From Symsagittifera roscoffensis (lineage: Eukaryota; Xenacoelomorpha; Acoela; Convolutidae), in contig NC_087062.1 of the NCBI RefSeq assembly GCF_963678635.1, positions 27,864,833-27,928,832 of the forward strand: DNA of 64,000 bases. The letters are read 5' to 3'. The position numbers were made by a program, and so were the translations under genes. The notes under the pieces were generated by a model. It was not told the DNA's origin. It ran no database searches and worked only from the letters and a program-made list of their open reading frames with translations. Positions within the stretch are counted from its first letter, which is position 1, and each line of letters opens with the position of its first letter. Positions 23,282 to 35,600 of the stretch are shown piece by piece.

Positions 23282-25820
23282 TTACGACACAGTTTACATT
23301 TTTTGAAGCTTCGCGGCGATCAACGACTCTAACTTTCGTAGAAAATCCTATCCTTTGTTGGCAAGCGCAACACGTTGGTGCGACTGCAGCGGCCACTATG
23401 AAAATATTTCATGAAGAAGATCTAATATTTGTTATAAAGTTAATCATTATTCTTCCTCCTGCCGACCCAAAGGGTCCCCCTTTGTACGATTTTTAAATAT
23501 CCATTTTTGGCTACCTGACCCTAAAATGCTGTTTTTGGCCTGTTTTTTTTCAGAACGCTGAAATATTGGGCCAAAACAGGCTATTTTTAGTGCTTTGGGG
23601 GATCTCGGAAAAATATTTGGGGGACCGAAAAAAAAAAGTCGGCAAAATTTTTGACATTTTTTTGAAAATCGACCCCCCTCAAGAAAATCCTACATCCGCC
23701 CCTAATTCTGCTCTTGATTTCATAGTGGCGATGGCCGAATCTTTCTTTATAGTTTTGACTGGATTGTTTTCGGCTAATTTTTTGGACGCAGCATGCTGAG
23801 GTAAGTATTTAACAAGTTATCTTGAAAATTTAGATACTTGATTGAAGCTGCTGAATATTCTATCGCAACCTAGTCTGTCGTTTGTTCATTAAACTCGATT
23901 TTGCGAGGAAAAAAATTGTCCTCAATCTGCGTGTTCACAAGTAACCTTAGTCTTCTACCGGCATGTTCATAACTGGTTTCTTAACTAGTTTCATAACTGG
24001 TTTCTTAACTAGTTTCATAACTGGTTTCTTAACTAGTTTCATAACTGGTTTCTCATTTTCACATTAAGAAACTTCTTGATCAAATTGCCATTATGCAACT
24101 TTTTTAGCGTTGCTTTAACACTCTACGAACCGCTATATTATGTTTTTTTTCTCGTTAAAAAATACCGTTCCGGAAAAACTTTGAGCATTACTAGTAAAAT
24201 TTGTTTCTTATGACGATGTGATTGATTAAGTAAAGCCCTGATTTTACTGATTTCAGTTTAACTGGTCTCGAATAATTTTCAAATGCTCAAAAGGGTTCAA
24301 GTGTGCAAAGTAGTCAACGTGGTCATCCGAAATTTATTTCCCCGTTACTTAAGATTACAATGTTGCAGTCGACGATTTGTATAGGTTTGAGCTTTGGTCA
24401 TTAATTGTCATCAGGTGATAAAGAAAATTTTGCCAGGAAGGTTAGTTAAAAAAGCAAGATGTGGCAAAACAACCAACCCGACTAAAAACTTTCAAAAGTC
24501 GGAACAACCAGACTGCTTGTAAATCAGGGCTAAGCCGTGGTTTTTCCGACTTCCCTTAACTTGGTCTCAAATAGTTTTTAGTAAAGAAAAATTAAGTCAG
24601 CTACAATCTTTGGACTGCAAATATTAAGACTTAAGTGGTACTATACTATACAGGTAACTCAAAAGAACAGCTAGCTTGATTTCATTCGATTTGCGATCAT
24701 TTGAGTGCGGAATATAAATATTTCAATTCAGATTCATCATGATTAATGAAATCTTCAAAGCGCATTGAATAGTCAAAAACATGGCTAAACTGGCAACTTT
24801 CAGTTCTCCAGATTTGTAGAAACACTTATGGCAGCTGAATTTTACTATATTTAAACTCAATTTCTTCATTTTGGTATCTTCACAATTCATTTTGAAAAAT
24901 AAAAAACATCAAGTTGATCGTCAAAATTGGCTTGAACAAAGAACAAAGTCAATCAAAAAAATTTCGTTTAATTTGAAAGTAAAACTATGAATTTTAACTT
25001 CACAGAAAATGGGTTTAAATTGAATATAAAAGCATAACGACTGGTTTTTGATATTCTTGGTTAGTCTCACAGTTTTTTATTATATAGTTTCTTCAAGGCT
25101 CTTAATTTTTCAGTGCCTTTGCGAGAAATAAATTTATAATGGCAATTGGGAAAATATACTTGGGGGAAAACTGATATCATAAGGAATTGATTCACTTCTT
25201 GCGAAAAACGATTGAATTGAATGTTATCTATGAAAAAGTATTTTTTTTGCAAAACAACTGATGCAATTATTATCCATTTTCAATCAATTTTTATCAATAT
25301 TTTATGGTTTTTTTGGACGCTGATTTTGAAAATTGATTTAAATAGATTTTAGCCCAATTATATTGCAAGCAAATCGTTGTTATTGGGTAAACCACTGCTT
25401 TTTTCTACATCCCCTTTTTTGATGCTCTAAAATGTAATGAACCATAGCAGCATAAAAGAATGAACAATTTATTTAATTTTTTTGAATAACTAAATGAGAA
25501 ACTTTCAGAAACTTTAATTTGTAATTTTACGAGGGTTGGAAAACTGGAAAAGAGCAATATCTGTTGACGTTTTTTTTTTGTTATTTGAGAGTCTATTTTT
25601 CAATTCTTGTTTCTTAATTCTTGTTCATATTGTGAGTTTATCAAGAAGATTGATATGTGGAATACCTAGTTTACTACAAAAAGGTTTTGTATTGAATTAC
25701 AGCAAAATCAAAAACTAAACTATTAGGCTGTAAAAATTTTAAATTTTTTTTCTATCTGGTAAGGAGGGGATGGTAAATATCCAATTTTTTGGTTTTTTAA
25801 ACCCTTCTTCACCACCACTT
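23282..25820 (+). repeat. Tandem array unit 4 (partial, runs into assembly gap)
   Basis: It follows the order of unit 1 and lacks the inverted inserts. The 24-bp minisatellite has four copies (23968-24053) and the TCGATGTGATTG repeat only one. It ends at a run of N, so the real length of the array is unknown. Confidence 0.82.
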
Positions 25821-26020
25821 NNNNNNNNNNNNNNNNNNNNNNNNNNNNNNNNNNNNNNNNNNNNNNNNNNNNNNNNNNNNNNNNNNNNNNNNNNNNNNNN
25901 NNNNNNNNNNNNNNNNNNNNNNNNNNNNNNNNNNNNNNNNNNNNNNNNNNNNNNNNNNNNNNNNNNNNNNNNNNNNNNNNNNNNNNNNNNNNNNNNNNNN
26001 NNNNNNNNNNNNNNNNNNNN
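25821..26020. other. Assembly gap (200 N)
   Basis: Exactly 200 undetermined bases, a conventional length for a gap of unknown size. It falls at the end of the tandem array, where assembly would be expected to collapse. Translations across it are meaningless. Confidence 0.98.
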
Positions 26021-26517
26021 CTTATCCAGTTTCCTATCATTGTAAAACATAAATAAGAATTTAAAAAAAATTATACCCTACAATTTTTTCGAGGTCATTT
26101 CAAGACATAGAAAACAAGCACACAAATAAACTTTTTTAAAATATCTGTAAGCTCTTATCTTAATATCTGTAAATACCTGTAAAACTGTCTGTTCTTAATA
26201 TCTATAAACGCGGTATACTGATCAAAACGGCTCTTTTTACTTAACCCCCCCCCCCCCCCCCCCCCTCCGCCACCTGCAAATTTTTCTAATTAATTTTTCT
26301 GTTCAGATTGTCCTTGTCCGATAAGTTGGCGTGCAGACTAATTAGGCCACGACAAACATATTTGGTCTCCTTATACAACCTTGTATAACTTTTCGTTACA
26401 CCTAAAATTGATCCATTGGGGGGGGGGGGGGGGAGAGGAAAAAGGCTATCAAACAGATTGATTGCACGTTCATTTTTCCTTAAAGCTTTTTGACATAATT
26501 TGGGAGCTTCTTTTCAG
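26021..26517. other. Non-coding DNA with poly-C and poly-G runs upstream of the host gene
   Basis: It contains a C-run near 26245-26264 and a G-run near 26418-26432. It ends in a good polypyrimidine tract and TTTTCAG immediately before the putative start codon at 26518. No core promoter motif is obvious. Confidence 0.55.
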
Positions 26518-26664
26518 ATGAAGGGCTCTAAGAACAAGGGTGATGTTAAAGTACATCAGCCAGTTGGTAACTCGGGGGCATCTGGAGCCACCAACCAACA
26601 GCAGCAATCCACGGGAGCAGGACAGAACAACATTCCGGGAGCTCGAAGAAGGGCTCCAACAAAG
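26518..26664 (+). CDS. Host gene exon 1 (start codon, disordered N-terminus)
   Basis: It begins with ATG directly after TTTTCAG and encodes 49 residues starting MKGSKNKGDV, with a QQQQ run and a basic end (RRRAPTK), before a GT donor (AAG|GTCAGC). The AG right at the ATG means either a 5'-UTR intron or a trans-splice acceptor. It ends in phase 0, whereas exon 2 read from its best acceptor (29183) needs phase 1. Either an acceptor at 29209 is used or a small exon is missed. Past the donor the same frame has one TAA and then continues with a basic/acidic tail ending DHDDDSV, stop at 26767. This could be an alternative 3' end. Confidence 0.6.
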
Positions 26665-29600
26665 GTCAGCTAACTGAATAAAAAACGGCAGAATAAAAAA
26701 ATCAACAAATTTAAGCGCGCTAAGCATGGTGGTAAGGCATCTTCAGATCATGACGATGATAGTGTGTGAGGATGAGCTCTCACGTGGCCTCTAGCTTCAG
26801 GCCTACCACAATTTATGTATACCAATTTCGTCTGCAATAGTAGTACCAAGAAACAAGAGTAGTCGAGCATAGAAGAAGAGGGGGTCACATAACACGAGAT
26901 ATGTCAAAAACGCTCCTAAAATTTAAGTTTGTTCAAAGTGAGAGTGGACGATATGTTCCTAGAAGTAGCAGAATTCTGAGTAGCAGCAGCATTTGGATTA
27001 CTGGCAGTAATTAACCAGGAAGTGATCAACCAGATAAATCTTAGCTGTACTTGCTGGCTAAAACACTGCGAAAACATCGATGTAACCAATAACTGAAGAA
27101 TTAGAGTAACTATGTCAGAAGCTTGAGGTGAAAAGTTATAGTGAACTTGGCTACATTTAAAACGAGGTCAGAAATCAGAATAATTTATCCTCAGCGCAGC
27201 CTTCAAACCGGATTCTTTCAAGTGGCGCTCCTTGACGAACTTGACCATGATAGATAGATATTACGTTACAGATGAAGGCAGCAGAAATTTTCTATCTGAA
27301 CAGGTTGTAGGGAGAGAGAAAGCACGCTCCAAATTTAGTCCATGGTCGGGTCAAGACGCGACTATTCAGACCTTTGACACGACAGAGGGCTTTTTAAATG
27401 TCAATAGATTGCTCGATCGACTGAAACTCAATGAGTTTCTTAAAAAATTTTATAATGAAAGCTAAAAAAATCACCCAAATGACAAAACTTTGAAGTTGAT
27501 GAGCTTTAGATATGTTGAAATGCCAATAAAAATTAGTAGTTTTGCAGAAGCAATCAAAATAATGAGAATCAGTAATTGCGTTTTGAGCATAGTGGACACA
27601 AGATCATGGCTCTAAATCTGCTAAAAGAAAGCCTCCTGCGTTTTTTAATTTCATTTTTTAAATTTTTTAAGACGCTTTGGAATTTTTTTTTCACTTTTAA
27701 AAAAAAAAAATTTCAAAAACTACTTCAAGAGTTAAGACAATTTTTTGAAGTTTGTACCAGTTTTTTCATTGTTGAAAATAGCTTCTAAAAATTTCAGTTT
27801 TTCCTCCGGAAGACAGTTTTTCGAGTTTAAGTCCGTTGTTGGAAACTTTTGACTAACTCGAAAACAATCCTTCAAAAACAGAGACTTTGATTTAAATCGA
27901 AAAGGCGAATTGTAGGAGGTTCTAAATGGCTACACTCAAATTTATTTCCACAAGAAATTGTCTTTCGAAAAGGTCATTTTTCCGATTTTTAACCGAGTTT
28001 TTTGAATTTTTTCGACATTTCTCAAAAACTATCCTACCAAATCTGATGTTTTGGGTTCAATAGAGAAAACGAATCGTGAGAACTTCCCCTGCATTAGCGA
28101 CTATGCGTGAAGTTTTTTTATCACGAAAGTTTTATCCCAGCTAAACTTATGATTTTAGACAGATTTTTCAATGTTTAGACTTTTCTCAGAAAATAGCCTC
28201 TCAAATTTAAAATTTTAGTTTAAGAAAAAAGTTGTACAAAGCTTCCTGCATAAGCGGTTTTTTGAAAAAATTTAGGGTCCTCGGAAAAAATCAATTTTTT
28301 GATTTTTTGACCATTTTTGTAGTTTTTGGAGTTTTCTTCAAAACTACCATCCCAAATTTGAATTTTTGAGTTCAATCAAATAAACAGAATGTGTGAAACC
28401 TTCCTGCATAAGCGACTACGCTCAATTTTTTTCACCAAAATTAAGGTCCTCGGAAAAGTCAATTGTTAGATTAGTTGACCGTTGTGAAACTTTTCGAGTT
28501 TTCTCAAAACTACCCTCCTAAATCTGAGGTTTCGGGTTCAATAGAAAGGTTTGAGAGAAGCTCCCCAGAATAAACGACGGCATCCAAATTTTATCACAAA
28601 AAAATTTTGACCCTCAGATTAGTCAATTCTCGAAAAATACGCCGAAATTGATATCAAAGGTGTAATCGAGGCAACAGGTCATGGGAAGTCTTTATGCATA
28701 AGTGGCTGCACCTTAAAATTTGTACGAAAAATGTTAGATCTGGGAAGTTTCTAAATTCTCAAGATTTTTCACAATTACGTTATTACAAAAACAACTAAGG
28801 TTTTGGGTGAGGGCCATTCATTGAAATTATTCATTCTGATATTGAATTGAATTTTTTTTATGCATTCTTGATCGTATTCAAAGAACAATTCTATAACGTG
28901 TTCTTTTTGGGCGCTGTATAGCTTGGGAAAATCTTTTTTTTTTGTAGAATTTCACTCTCATCGAAGAAACTCTAGTACACAATTGCCTGAAAACTTTGGC
29001 CTTTTTTCTTTTTCACACCCATTTTGCATGAGTATCACTTGTATGGCGCTACGCGTTATGTTCCTAGGTAAAGTATGGAAATCAAATAAATTTGGAATGC
29101 CGTAATTAGTCAGCATGTCACTTTTTTGTCAACTCTAGCCCTGTTTCTTTATGAGTTATTGATTTTGTTTTCTTGGGCTTAGGTAATGCTGCATCTGGCG
29201 GAGGTCAGGGTGCAAGCGGGACAACAGGTGCGGCCGGAGGCTCCGCGGCGGCTGCTGTGGGTAATAATCGCAAGTGTGATGTTTGTGCAGTGGACATGGA
29301 TCCAGAGCATCCCGACACCGCCGACCACGAAGCACATCGTAAGTTAACGATTCTTTTGGCACTTAAATTCAATCCTATGGTTAGTTTTAAAAGTAGTTGG
29401 AGCATGTCAAAAATTTTCCGATTGTTGGGAATTGCGTGTTAATCAATTTTAACCAAAATTTAGGGTGATTTATCTAAAAAGTAATTGAGAAGTATAGTTT
29501 TCTTTATAAATACTTAAGCGCTTCCTCGGACTTAACGTTTTATTACTCCTTAACACAACAGGAAAAAAAATGTTTTGGAAAAATTAATGGATAAAGATGA

Positions 29601-32600
29601 ATAAACAGCATAACTTTTTGTGCCGAAACGAATTTCTTAGCTCAAATTTCAGACCATTCTATTTATCTAACTGAACAATCTTTCAAATTTCTATTTGCTA
29701 TTTAATTTTTTCATGATTTTTTGAATCTTCAGCCCCCTTTCTATTATCTTTTGGACTCTTGTGTTTTTCTAAAGGAGTGCAGCAGAGACCAAACAGGGCC
29801 ATGTTGTTCGAGATAGACCTGGACAAGAGTGAGGATGTGCTGAATGACCTCTCCCCCTTCATCGACCTCAGCCACAAACTCATCCTCACCCAGGAGAGTC
29901 CCAGCTGGGTCCACAAGCGATACTGGCACTGGAAGGTATAAACTCGCAAGTCTCTCCTCTCTTTCCTTACAGTTCTCAACTTACAATAGCAACCAAAATC
30001 TGACGCCAAGCAAAAAAAACTCCGAAGGCTATAAACGCACATAGAGCAAATGTTAACTCTTTGGTACTCGCAGAAATCCACTTTTTTCGTTTCCATCACG
30101 TAGTACGCAGAAACTGTGTTTTCGTCAGTTGAGGTCGATTGGTGTATCATATCATTAAAGCCTTTTCAGTGTGATGAGTAGTTTTTAGTAGTGTTCCAAG
30201 GAAAAAAATGCAAGTGACAAGAAAACTTTTTATGCGAAGATTACGGTGGTTGATTACGGCTATTTTACTTTGTCTGTGTTGTTGTCAGGAGAGTGTGTGT
30301 GAAATATTGGATCCAGACTCCATTCTGGATATGGTGAGTACGCGCAGGATGGAGAGACTGTTCTACCCTGATCACGACGACACCACCACAAACCTGTTCT
30401 GGAGAAACCTGGCAGAGAGGTCAGAAAACAGAGAAATAGCTCTGAAAATTTTTCTACTACTTATTTTTGATCTTTTAATTTTTTGAGGTTATCGTCAAAA
30501 ATCATATCTGTGCAGACTTTCCATATCAAGAAAATTAATACATTGCAGCAGGGACTAATCTAGGATTTTCTCGAGGGGTCGAGACGGTCTTTCAAAAAAT
30601 TTTTAAAGAAAATGGCGTTTTCAGGCACTTCTTGGAAAGTTTTGACCAAAAAATCGTGCTGAGAAAAATTTTAGGGTCAGCGAGTTTAAAATGTATGTCC
30701 TAAAATGGCAATGAATGGGGAAGTTTTGGGTTGTCAAGGGCTATCAGTTTTTGATAGCTTGTTGTTACTTTGAAATGCTGAAGTACTGATTCCAGAGTGA
30801 TTTATTCGTTTCGTAGCAGCTGTGTGTCTTCACTTCCTCTGCATTGCGAAGCGCACTTATAATTTTCTTGAAACTAAAATGATTTATCTTCTGATTAGGA
30901 TTTTTTCTATCTCTCGTCTGAGGAGTGGTCAAGTGAAGGAGTATGACAGGCTGGAGTTCGTGGAGAGATTCCTCCCTTGCAGCGCCACACTTGCATTCGA
31001 CTGCATGTTTGCTGTAGGAAAGAAAGAGGCAAGTTTACCTTTTCTGGTAACCTTTCGCGCTGCAAGGAACCGAGGCTTACACAGGCTCAAGGAGTTTTTT
31101 GTTTACAACACTAAAAAAACGGTCTTAAGTAGGAAAAAAGGCTTTGCAGATGTGAGCAAATAAGAGAAACGGACTATGCTTTCAAAGGCAGTATATAAGT
31201 AAGTGTTTAATATAGTTAATCAAATAAGTGTTTCTCTTCATCATTGCGGAAACATTTTTGTGTTTTTTGATGATAACATTTTGTAGTGACGCTATTTATA
31301 TTTGAAATTAAATTTAGGTAGTTGGATTTTTTTGTTCCAGCGGGTTTGTTTTAAATTTTTTTAAAAACTTTTTTCAAACGAGAAAAACCGGTTTGAAATT
31401 TCGAGCGATTGAGCAGGCTTACATTTCGAGCGATTGAGCAGGCAGCTGATTTATGATTAATTTAAGCATTGAAAATTTAGTTATACCCTATTAAAGTTAG
31501 TTTTTGGAGCTTTTAGTGCCATTTTAGTAATCAAAAACTTCACAATTCGAAACACTTTTAAAAATTTTTTTGATATTGTCTCTACGATTTTTCGTTTTCT
31601 AATAACTTTTCTACAAAAAAATGTTTTCCATTTTGCCTGTTTTATTATGACTGTCGAATAAGCCTAAGTTCTAGTTTTTTATTAAGATCCTTTTATCATA
31701 CCACGCGGAAAAAACAACACTAATGTTTTCTAAAGAATTTGGTTGGAACATTCTCTGCTACTTGCACAGTAACCGCCTATCCTTTTTTGATAAATGCTTC
31801 TGGAAATTTTGGTAATTTCGGTATTTTTGAAGCGTACTTTTTCTACGATAAACCACTTTTGGGCTGTTAATTCATTCTAGGCGTGGCTATAGTGCTCTTT
31901 TAAGAACTTCAACAAGTAAACACGTATATTCAGGTGTCGTATCGTGACGAGAGGAACAACGAGTACACTCGGTGGAGGGACTTCTTCGTCATCCAGTCCC
32001 TCTACACCCTCCACGAGGTCAGACACTTCATCATAGACTGGCTGCCCCGAAAGGTCGATCTGGAGGGGGTCAAGTTCACGCCAGAACTACAGCTGGGAAT
32101 CAGGTAGCTTCCAATAACAAATCTTTTTATACCGCCCTCATTATACCTCATTTAACGCATGCCATGTAAGATTAGAGATATTTTTAGTTAGACCAAGGTT
32201 AGCGTAAATTGTTTTTTTTTGTAGGCAACATATACATAAAAGCTTGTAGTACCAATCATTTTTTAGCGATAATTTGTACTATTATACCAACAAAAAATTT
32301 TCAAAAAATCTTAATTTTTTAAGCCATCTTAAGCCATTTACACAAATTAACAATTTTTACAACCAAAAAATTATTATTAACTATCTTTAAATTTCAGAGA
32401 AGTGAGGGAAGAGCGACTGGAGAACTTCGAGAGCAGATCGGATCTGGTCACTTGTGTGTTCTTCGTGGCAGACATAGACCCCAGTGAGACGGTTTCCCAC
32501 TCCAACTCCCACCCGGGAGGGGGAGGTGGGGGTGCAAGTGGGGGCAGTAACAGCAACAACAACAATTCTGGTTCCACCACCAGTGGCATGTCATCCATGC

Positions 32601-35600
32601 CCCATATCGTCATACTGTACAACTTCTGGATCAGGTGAACAAAATTCGTTTATACTATGATACTATTTATACTATTTAAGAATATAAGCTAATTGCTAAT
32701 TTGTTTCATTACTTTCAAAAGTTATATTTCTTATCTATTTTGTTGCCTGATCAAAATGGGGAATTAGGTTTTTTGACCAAGTCTTTAGGCCAATTCAATA
32801 AAATTAAAGCATTTATGGCAAAAAAGGAGAGCAGTAGATGTTGAGGCTGAAGTGGGGGGGGGGGTGCATGGCGGACCCCATGTATTAAGATACGTTATAG
32901 ATTTCCGGTCCGCCATGCTATGTATTAAGATTGGGTATAGAGTCTACAATGTTTTAAGATAGGGAATACCGATGGTAAGGTTTTATGGTTTGTGTGATGG
33001 TAAGATAATGGTAAGAAAAACGTAATTTTTTTGGTTTTTGTATGGAAATGTTTAGTTTATTCGCAAAAATCTCGGCGCGCGTTATCTAATTGGGAACAAT
33101 TAATTGTTAATTACGTGTAGATTGTAGAAATAAGATTATGTATTTAGTTTTTTGGTGCATGGTAAGTCAATGGTAAGAGTTTTTGTGCAAAAACTTGGAA
33201 TTTTTTTATCAAAAAATTTTTTTTTCGAAAAAGTTCAAAACACGATAAGATTAGCTATTATTTGACATAATTTATTAGATAATCTTACTTTCTATCTAAT
33301 TAAAACAATGCTGAAACCTACTGAAACTTCGAATAAAGTCAAATTTTTGAGAAAAAATTACAAAAATTTCAAGTATTTGGAAAAAATTACAAAAATTTCA
33401 AGTATTTGGAACAAATTGCAAAAACTTCAAGTATTTGGAAAAGATTGCAAAACTTTCAATTTTGGAAAAAAATTGCAGAAATTTCATAATTTTGGTTAAT
33501 GTATTGTTGCTTCTAATCTAGTTTTAAACATAATTTTCCGTATAGATTTTAAAATTGAGTTCAGACTGTATTTTAATTGGCCTCATGTTGAGACAAAGAT
33601 AAAAAATTTTGAATAAAAAAGTGAATTTTTCCACATTTTTTTCCCAAAATATTGAAATACAAAAAACAATTTACCTTAATTTGAGCTAAAAACGGGTTAT
33701 ATAATGCTCTAAAGACTAAAAAGAAAGCTCATAATAGCAGAATCAAAATTGAAACTTTCGGAAAACAGTGAAATTAATCGTAATTTTGGGAAGTTAAAGT
33801 AAAAATTAATCAAATTTACCCAAAATTTTCCATTTTGAACTTTTTATTTTGGTACTTAACTGGTTTTTTGCCCAGTTCAGGGAGAATTTTAAAAGGAACT
33901 TCAATTCAAATGATCATTAAAAGCAATATTCTAGGAAGTTTCTGGATCAAACTCCATGATTCAACTCCTCCTCAGTTTTTTTTCTGAATGATAAACCCAA
34001 TTTTGTACAAAAAATACAACTTCTGAGTATTTTTTCACGTTAATAATAATAAATTTCAGATCAATGATGGAAAATGAACAGTTAATTGCTAAAATTGACT
34101 AAAAATGGCATAAATTTTTCTTAAAAGTTTCTTCGATATTGGTTCAAATTCAAAAAAAATCGTCTTCGTAACTGATGATTATCTCTCTGTTGCTTCTGCA
34201 ATATAATTTTCACGATTTTCCGAAGAAATGTTCTATGTTTTTTAAGGTTATTCTTGCTTTCTGCTTAATGCATATTTTTGCCATTGAACTCCTTTTGCAA
34301 GAAAATTTAGTCAGAACTGGAGAATTTAGGAGGAAAATAGTATCGATTGAACGAACAATTTGCTGGCAGAGATGAAATTAGAACTGATACCGTCTTATTA
34401 TTTTTAAAAAACATTGTAAACATCCTCCTCAAGGTTCCCTTGTTCAGTTGTTACCGTAAACTATTTAAGCAAAAATACACTTTTTGGGATCAATAACTAT
34501 CACTTTTCTTGCAAAATATTTATTAACAAACGTTTTTTATTCCTTATTTATAACGGAATTTTTTTTAAAAATACCCAAGTGAGAAAAAATTGGTGCTAGT
34601 TAAAGTATTCAAAAACAATTTAAAAAAAAGAGAATAAAAAATTGTATTTTTACGATTTAAGAACAAATTAGGAGCAGTTCTATTAGTTATAACCTGAAAA
34701 TTTCCGGAAATACGCAAGGGAACCTAGTTCTTAACAACTACAATATAAACATTTCTAAAAGAGCACGTTTCAAAAAATTGATTTAGCTAAGCAAATCAAG
34801 ATGCAAATTGTATCAATTGTGTAATTTTCCGATTTTTATTAAGAAAAAAAACTCTATATAGTAAAAATGTAGTAATGTATTGTGCATAGTGTTGTATATT
34901 GTATGTACTATTTTGTATGTATGTAGTATTGTGTATTGTATATAGCAAGGAAATGTAGATCTTGAAAGCAATTTTTTTATTTATGTTCGATGTATCTACT
35001 TCCAAAAGATGTTGGATTGGGTTTACTTTACAAAAACTATCCTCAAAAATCTGATTTTTCATATAATTTTTCCTATTATATCAAATGAAAACAAACTTTT
35101 CTATTGAATTACACACAAATATAAATCTTTGACACTTAAAAGCTAAGTTTTAGTAAAATTATCCCAAAACTCCTAATGAATTAAATTGAGTTTCTATCTC
35201 AAATCAGCATTTTCTCAGTTTATGCTTCGTCTACTATCTACCAAATTAATCCAATTTAAACAAAATTTTTCATGAAAATTGAACTTTAGATGGAAAAATG
35301 TATCGTTTCAAAGAACTTTCACTACTCCGAAGCTGCATTAATACCATAAATCTTTTGCTAAAAGCCTTTAAATGATTTTCTCAACCTCATAACTGTATAA
35401 TGCTGTTTTAAATCTGCATTTCTATTTTAGACTAAATTTTTAGTTGAGAATGATGTTTATCATTTTCTTGAAATTTACAAAGTTTAGCAAAAACATACAA
35501 TGTTTCCAGGTCATTTATCAATTTCTTTTCTGAAATCATCAAAAAAACAATAGAAAACCATAATTCCTAATAAGTCAAACCCCATTGTCTGCTTAAAAAG

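Noticed and set aside
29698-30150. 150-codon minus-strand frame
   Set aside because: It is the antisense shadow of host exon 3 plus intron sequence.
33308-33499. 63-codon frame with repeated residues in the left inverted repeat
   Set aside because: It is the translation of a 27-30-bp A-rich minisatellite.
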